Below, piece by piece: positions 60,885-64,000 of a stretch of DNA of 64,000 nt. The notes beneath the pieces were generated by a model. That model searched no databases. It worked only from the letters and a program-made list of their open reading frames with translations, and had not been told where the DNA came from. Made by a program: the position numbers and the translations under genes. The stretch comes from Candidatus Poribacteria bacterium (lineage in GTDB: Bacteria > Poribacteria > WGA-4E > WGA-3G), in assembly GCA_022821965.1 (NCBI GenBank), contig JAJECN010000011.1:1-64000 (forward strand), read 5' to 3'. Numbering within the stretch: the stretch's first letter is position 1; the number at the start of each line of letters is the position of its first letter.

Positions 60885-61736
60885 TTAGTGTTTATCCTCT
60901 TCTTCGGGGATGGGGGTTACAAAAATTGTAGCGTGAAAGGCGTTGATACTCCCTTCCTCACTGAACCAACTGCCAGTACCGCCCAACTTGAAAACTTTCC
61001 CTTGGTCGAAACGATACTTGATTGTTCCCTTTTTACCGGGGAGAATATCCCATGCAGAGGCGAGCGCGCTGTGAGGCGTACCCCGTGTAGGAAGTTCAGT
61101 GTCACCATCATAGAGGTCGAACGAGCCCTTGGAGTCAGCACTCCCTACCAAGATGTTAATAATAAGTAGCCCCTCGCCCTTAAACGCTGTCGTATCAATT
61201 TCAATGACAGTATAATCTTGGTATCCTGATTTTGGTGTCCGAAAAATGTTGAGAACTTCCCGCTTAGGTTTTTTACTCGTGAGTATGACTTTCAAATCCT
61301 TTGAAATAGCAGCATCTAATTCAGAAAGAGACTCCGAATCAGGTTCCGGTGAAGTTTTCGAGGTATCCTCGCCGAATCCAGGGCGTTTTCCTGCTAAGGA
61401 CTCCTGGAGAAACGTCAAGTAAAGTCTCGGTGTGTTTCCACCAGCAAAAAGAAGTTCATTGACAGGTTGCCTACCCATCAATTCAAACGTCGGCGATATA
61501 ACCAAACAATCTACGGGCGAACCTTTCTTCCAACTCTTTATGATGGCTTGCGCTAAAGCATGCGTCGTATCAAATGTCTTAGATTCGCGCTCGCGTCTCT
61601 TAGCAATCGGTTCCCGCAGACTTGGGACGCGCCCTAATTCGGAATTGGGGACCCAAGTGTTGATGAAATTTTCGTTCAAGTATTTTATAATTCGGTCACT
61701 TGAGAGGACACCTGCCCTCAATGATTTGCCACTCCC
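60885..61736 (-). CDS. Candidate selenoprotein, C-terminal part after in-frame UGA (thioredoxin-like plus shared beta domain)
   Basis: This part continues in the same frame directly after the TGA at 61737-61739. Read through, the junction is ADEAC-U-GSGKSLRAGVLSSDRIIKYLNENF, a Cys-Sec thioredoxin-like active site followed by helix alpha1. VDCLVISPTFELMGRQPV carries the cis-Pro region of the thioredoxin fold. The last ~110 residues (VLNIFRTPKSGYQDYTVIEIDTTAFKGEG) match the external domain of the neighbouring sigma factor. An independent start at TTG 61721 is possible but would remove the active site. Read-through gives ~561 residues in total. Confidence 0.7.
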   Translation of the reverse strand, partial: GSGKSLRAGVLSSDRIIKYLNENFINTWVPNSELGRVPSLREPIAKRRERESKTFDTTHALAQAIIKSWKKGSPVDCLVISPTFELMGRQPVNELLFAGGNTPRLYLTFLQESLAGKRPGFGEDTSKTSPEPDSESLSELDAAISKDLKVILTSKKPKREVLNIFRTPKSGYQDYTVIEIDTTAFKGEGLLIINILVGSADSKGSFDLYDGDTELPTRGTPHSALASAWDILPGKKGTIKYRFDQGKVFKLGGTGSWFSEEGSINAFHATIFVTPIPEEEDKH

Positions 61737-61739
61737 TCA
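61700..61739 (-). promoter_or_regulatory. In-frame UGA with SECIS-like hairpin
   Basis: The UGA codon is the complement of 61737-61739. After 15 nt a 7-bp stem TTGAGGG/CTCTCAA (one G:U pair) occupies 61700-61721 and holds an 8-nt loop containing GGU. Distance to the loop (22 nt), stem length and loop guanines fit the known bacterial SECIS pattern. No sel genes or tRNA-Sec lie in the window. Confidence 0.55.
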
Positions 61740-62570
61740 GCACGCCTCGTCGGCGAGCGGTCCATCAATGGAGATAACGTGAATTGGCTTTTCTTGTGCT
61801 GGTGCCATCTCCAATGCCTCCTCCAACGATACCCAGTTGATCTGCTGCGATTTGTAAAAACGCAGTATTAAGGCACGTTCAGCTGCTGCTTGGGTAATAG
61901 ATTCCGCAAACTTGATATCCGATACACCTTCTGGTGCCTTAGTACGGAGTTCCATTTGCGGACAAAAACCGACATCTATAGCTCCAGTACTGTTTCGTCC
62001 GACGTCAAAATTCAGTACACCTTCAGGAACATACATCTTGAAGAAAGCAATCTCCTCTCTAATTCGATCAATAACAAGATGTCCTGTAAACTGAGACGGG
62101 GTGAACCGACCATCGTTTAAGACGAATTCTGCATGGATGCGGAATACAATCTCAGCAACTTCATCATTGTAGGCGCGCAGACATGCCCATAGTCCACGGG
62201 AATCTCCCACATTGATGTCCAGGTCCAGCCGCGGATTGGGGTTCAGTTGTCTCAGTAATTCCAGCGCACCCTCTTCCTCAATCTGCCAGAGATCGCCGAC
62301 AGAAACCGCTTTGGAGGGCAGAAAAGCACGAAAAACCGATGTTGGATACCGTTTCTCCGGTTCAGCAACCCGCAAATTTGCCAATTCATCCCATTCCACA
62401 TGGTAATTGTATTGTGTATATTCAATTGGGGCAATAAAGCCTTCCACTAACACTTCTGATGCCCCATCAAGACTAAGTGTAATTTTCTTGTTAGCTGCCG
62501 AATGGTCATCGGCATTCAGCTGTCCATTCATTATTACCAGTATCAAAAAACTAATCGTTAAAGTCTTCAT
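61737..62570 (-). CDS. Candidate selenoprotein, N-terminal part up to in-frame UGA
   Basis: The 277-residue part starts with a Sec signal (MKTLTISFLILVIMNGQLNA) and AAGGAG upstream of ATG 62570. A beta-rich domain of no recognised family follows (~30-235). The last segment KPIHVISIDGPLADEAC is the first strand and active-site Cys of a thioredoxin-like fold, ended by TGA. The reading frame continues on the other side of this single TGA to 60885, so the two parts are described as one gene. A nonsense mutation is the alternative. It is 32 bp behind the TolB-like gene. Confidence 0.75.
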   Translation of the reverse strand: MKTLTISFLILVIMNGQLNADDHSAANKKITLSLDGASEVLVEGFIAPIEYTQYNYHVEWDELANLRVAEPEKRYPTSVFRAFLPSKAVSVGDLWQIEEEGALELLRQLNPNPRLDLDINVGDSRGLWACLRAYNDEVAEIVFRIHAEFVLNDGRFTPSQFTGHLVIDRIREEIAFFKMYVPEGVLNFDVGRNSTGAIDVGFCPQMELRTKAPEGVSDIKFAESITQAAAERALILRFYKSQQINWVSLEEALEMAPAQEKPIHVISIDGPLADEAC

Positions 62571-62602
62571 TTTTGAAATCTCCTTATACTTTAATAATTA
62601 TC

Positions 62603-63640
62603 TTAATCGGTTTTGATTTTTCCCCACATCGTCCTTAACAATTGCACCGAAGGTGAAACGCTTAATGTTGGGTCAAACCAATCCGGGCTCGAATTCCTCC
62701 CGTCGTGCGTCAGTCGCATTGGGTTATGGTCGTTCAAATTCGTTTTGAAGAGTTGCGAAGACTCCCAAGCGTAGTAAATCAGTTTATTGCCATCTGGGGA
62801 CCAGGTGGGGTCAGAGGAAGCTTCGTCAGTAATCTGATGAAGTCCTGTGCCATTGCTGTTCACGGTGTAAATTGTCCCCTTTTTAATCCGAAGAAAGCCC
62901 TGTCCGTCAAATGCAGCACCGTCGAGTTTCGCAAAGGCGATTTTGTCGCCTTGTGGAGACCAACTCGGATCAAATATCCACGGCATCTCTTTTGAGATGA
63001 GCGTTTTTTGGGAGCGTTTCCTCAAGTTGTAAATACCCAGTAGCGTACTTTTGCGACCACCCACCACAAAGGCTATTTCGTGCCCATCAGGAGACCAACT
63101 CGGACCAAATCCATCCGTCAATTTCTCAACGGAGTCTCCATTTAGTGTTGCCGTGCAAAGCGTAAGATCCGCATAAGGGACAAATCGTAATCCTGCTTGT
63201 AACTTTGCCTTTTCTGGATCTCCTTGTGCATAGGCGATGCGTTTGCCATCGGGCGACCAGGCAGGATCCATTCTATATTTGCTGTTTTTGAGTACTTTCC
63301 GGACGTTTGCGCCATCGGCGTCCATAAGATACAAATCGAAGATCCCGTCTCGATCTGAACTGAACAAGATATACTTCCCATTTGGCGACCACACCGGCAC
63401 GTAATCGGCTGCACGGTGTTGGGTGAGATTGACCTGATCGCTTCCATCGGGATTCATAATATAGATTTCAGGGTTGCCGTCCCGCTTCGACATAAACACG
63501 ATTTTCGCTGTCTCTGGAGCCTTTGCCCACACAGCAGTACTACTGCTGAACACAAGTAACACGGTGACAGCGTAACTTAATATCGTAAACTTGGTATAAC
63601 CCCGCTCCATTGAACAAAGAAAAACAGACTTGCGCATCAT
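62603..63640 (-). CDS. Secreted TolB-like PD40 beta-propeller protein
   Basis: The 345-residue protein has a signal peptide (ending ~AVWA). PD40/TolB-like blades include [53 protein letters not shown] and [15 protein letters not shown]. The C-terminal tail [18 protein letters not shown] resembles that of the LamG protein at 41.8 kb. A ribosome-binding GGGAG lies before ATG 63640. It is the first gene of the unit that includes the candidate selenoprotein and sigma paralogue 5. It is predicted to be periplasmic or on the surface. Confidence 0.87.
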   Translation of the reverse strand: MMRKSVFLCSMERGYTKFTILSYAVTVLLVFSSSTAVWAKAPETAKIVFMSKRDGNPEIYIMNPDGSDQVNLTQHRAADYVPVWSPNGKYILFSSDRDGIFDLYLMDADGANVRKVLKNSKYRMDPAWSPDGKRIAYAQGDPEKAKLQAGLRFVPYADLTLCTATLNGDSVEKLTDGFGPSWSPDGHEIAFVVGGRKSTLLGIYNLRKRSQKTLISKEMPWIFDPSWSPQGDKIAFAKLDGAAFDGQGFLRIKKGTIYTVNSNGTGLHQITDEASSDPTWSPDGNKLIYYAWESSQLFKTNLNDHNPMRLTHDGRNSSPDWFDPTLSVSPSVQLLRTMWGKIKTD

Positions 63641-63763
63641 AGGATGCTCCCGATTATAGATAAATTTTGATCTTTTATTTTCCCTATACTGAATTATAGG
63701 AGATATTTTACGTAAACATCCTCTCTACAGAGGGTTCTGTTCGCGTAGATTCTGACCTTAATA

Positions 63764-63806
63764 TATAGTGACGCGGGTGACAGACAAAACGGTTGCCTAA
63801 TTTTTC
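63764..63806 (-). promoter_or_regulatory. Array promoter copy 7 (TolB-selenoprotein-sigma operon)
   Basis: The minus strand reads GCAACC, 16 bp, GCGTCACTATA (complement of 63764-63774). It is ~124 bp before the TolB-like start. The leader holds two small hairpins (CCTATA/TATAGG near 63680-63700 and CCTCT/AGAGG near 63709-63723). Nothing else is recognised between 63641 and 63930. Confidence 0.7.
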
Positions 63807-63930
63807 AAAAAATCGGAGCAATCGAACACAAATCCGGTAGAAAATACAAAAACAATTAGCACAAGCCGTAGACTTTAGTAATTTTAATAACGGCAATTTT
63901 ATCTTTCAGTCGATTGCCACGCGTATTCCT

Positions 63931-64000
63931 TTAGAGTCCTCTTAGGAGGGATACCCACCGTTCCCATACGGCTTTGGTGGCAGTTTTCTGTGCTTCGTTG
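63931..64000 (-). CDS. Possible C-terminal end of a gene entering from the right edge
   Basis: A frame open to the right edge ends at TAA (complement of 63931-63933) and reads NEAQKTATKAVWERWVSLL followed by RGL. The amphipathic composition is protein-like. With only 22 codons visible, chance cannot be excluded. Confidence 0.3.
   Translation of the reverse strand, partial: NEAQKTATKAVWERWVSLLRGL

Noticed and set aside
42600-60900. Plus-strand reading frames opposite the sigma and WD40/BNR genes
   Set aside because: They are antisense shadows with repeated Pro/Ser/Val patterns mirroring WD40 codons, without ribosome-binding sites.
60885-61721. C-terminal half of the candidate selenoprotein as an independent gene from TTG 61721
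   Set aside because: No good ribosome-binding site is seen, and the start would cut a thioredoxin-like fold just after its active site; same-frame read-through explains both halves better. A nonsense mutation remains possible.

Overview
The window most likely comes from an uncultured, diderm-type bacterium close to Candidatus Poribacteria. This is an inference from gene content, not from a marker-gene tree. The supporting signs are a DUF6785-like membrane protein, several sigma factors fused to beta-propellers, a secreted LamG protein and a TolB-like protein that share a C-terminal WGxIK-type tail, and many short palindromic and heptanucleotide repeats. Secreted proteins carry Sec or lipoprotein signals, and one very large protein looks like an outer-membrane barrel. 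A related PVC- or Latescibacteria-like lineage is not excluded.

Left part (1-18 kb). The window opens inside an IS200/IS605-type TnpB gene with its right-end hairpin. An aldo/keto reductase and gatB follow. A compact MvaI/BcnI-type restriction endonuclease and m4C-type methyltransferase sit 9 bp behind gatB. Next come an orphan PotA-like ABC ATPase, a Gfo/Idh/MocA oxidoreductase, a DUF433/DUF5615 toxin-antitoxin-like pair and a DUF932-like gene. The minus-strand genes after that encode a small membrane protein, a trypsin-like protease, a GNAT acetyltransferase, an NHL-repeat secreted protein, a DUF6785-like polytopic protein and a histidine kinase.

Middle (18-42 kb). An ECF sigma factor gene is followed by a dense RNA island: four tRNA-Ser genes with different anticodons (TGA, GCT, CGA, GGA, which together can cover all serine codons), tRNA-Arg(ACG), tRNA-Ala(CGC) and a long SRP RNA. 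The island is interleaved with tadA and runs into dnaX-ebfC-recR, an order resembling Firmicutes. mnmG and rsmG follow. Then comes a partner-switching signalling module: STAS, sensor kinase, REC-PP2C phosphatase, an internally duplicated RsbW-like kinase, STAS and an AccD-like zinc-ribbon protein. Galactokinase, a ROK kinase, two lipoproteins and a 1261-residue outer-membrane protein close this part.

Right part (42-64 kb). All genes are on the minus strand. Five paralogous genes each encode an ECF sigma factor (sigma2 and sigma4), then one transmembrane helix, a strongly conserved juxtamembrane segment, and a variable presumed extracytoplasmic domain: WD40 propeller twice, BNR/Asp-box propeller twice, and a small beta-rich domain once. 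Four of the five have a secreted-protein gene next to them in the same direction. Seven copies of a near-identical ECF-like promoter (GCGTCACTATA as the -10 side, GCA(A/C)C as the -35 side, all on the coding strand) lie upstream of these units and were not seen elsewhere in the window. The array may be a set of membrane-tethered, self-regulating sigma factors. The last unit also contains a candidate selenoprotein: an in-frame UGA in a Cys-UGA motif of a thioredoxin-like domain, followed by a SECIS-like hairpin. Its C-terminal domain is homologous to the external domain of the adjacent sigma factor.
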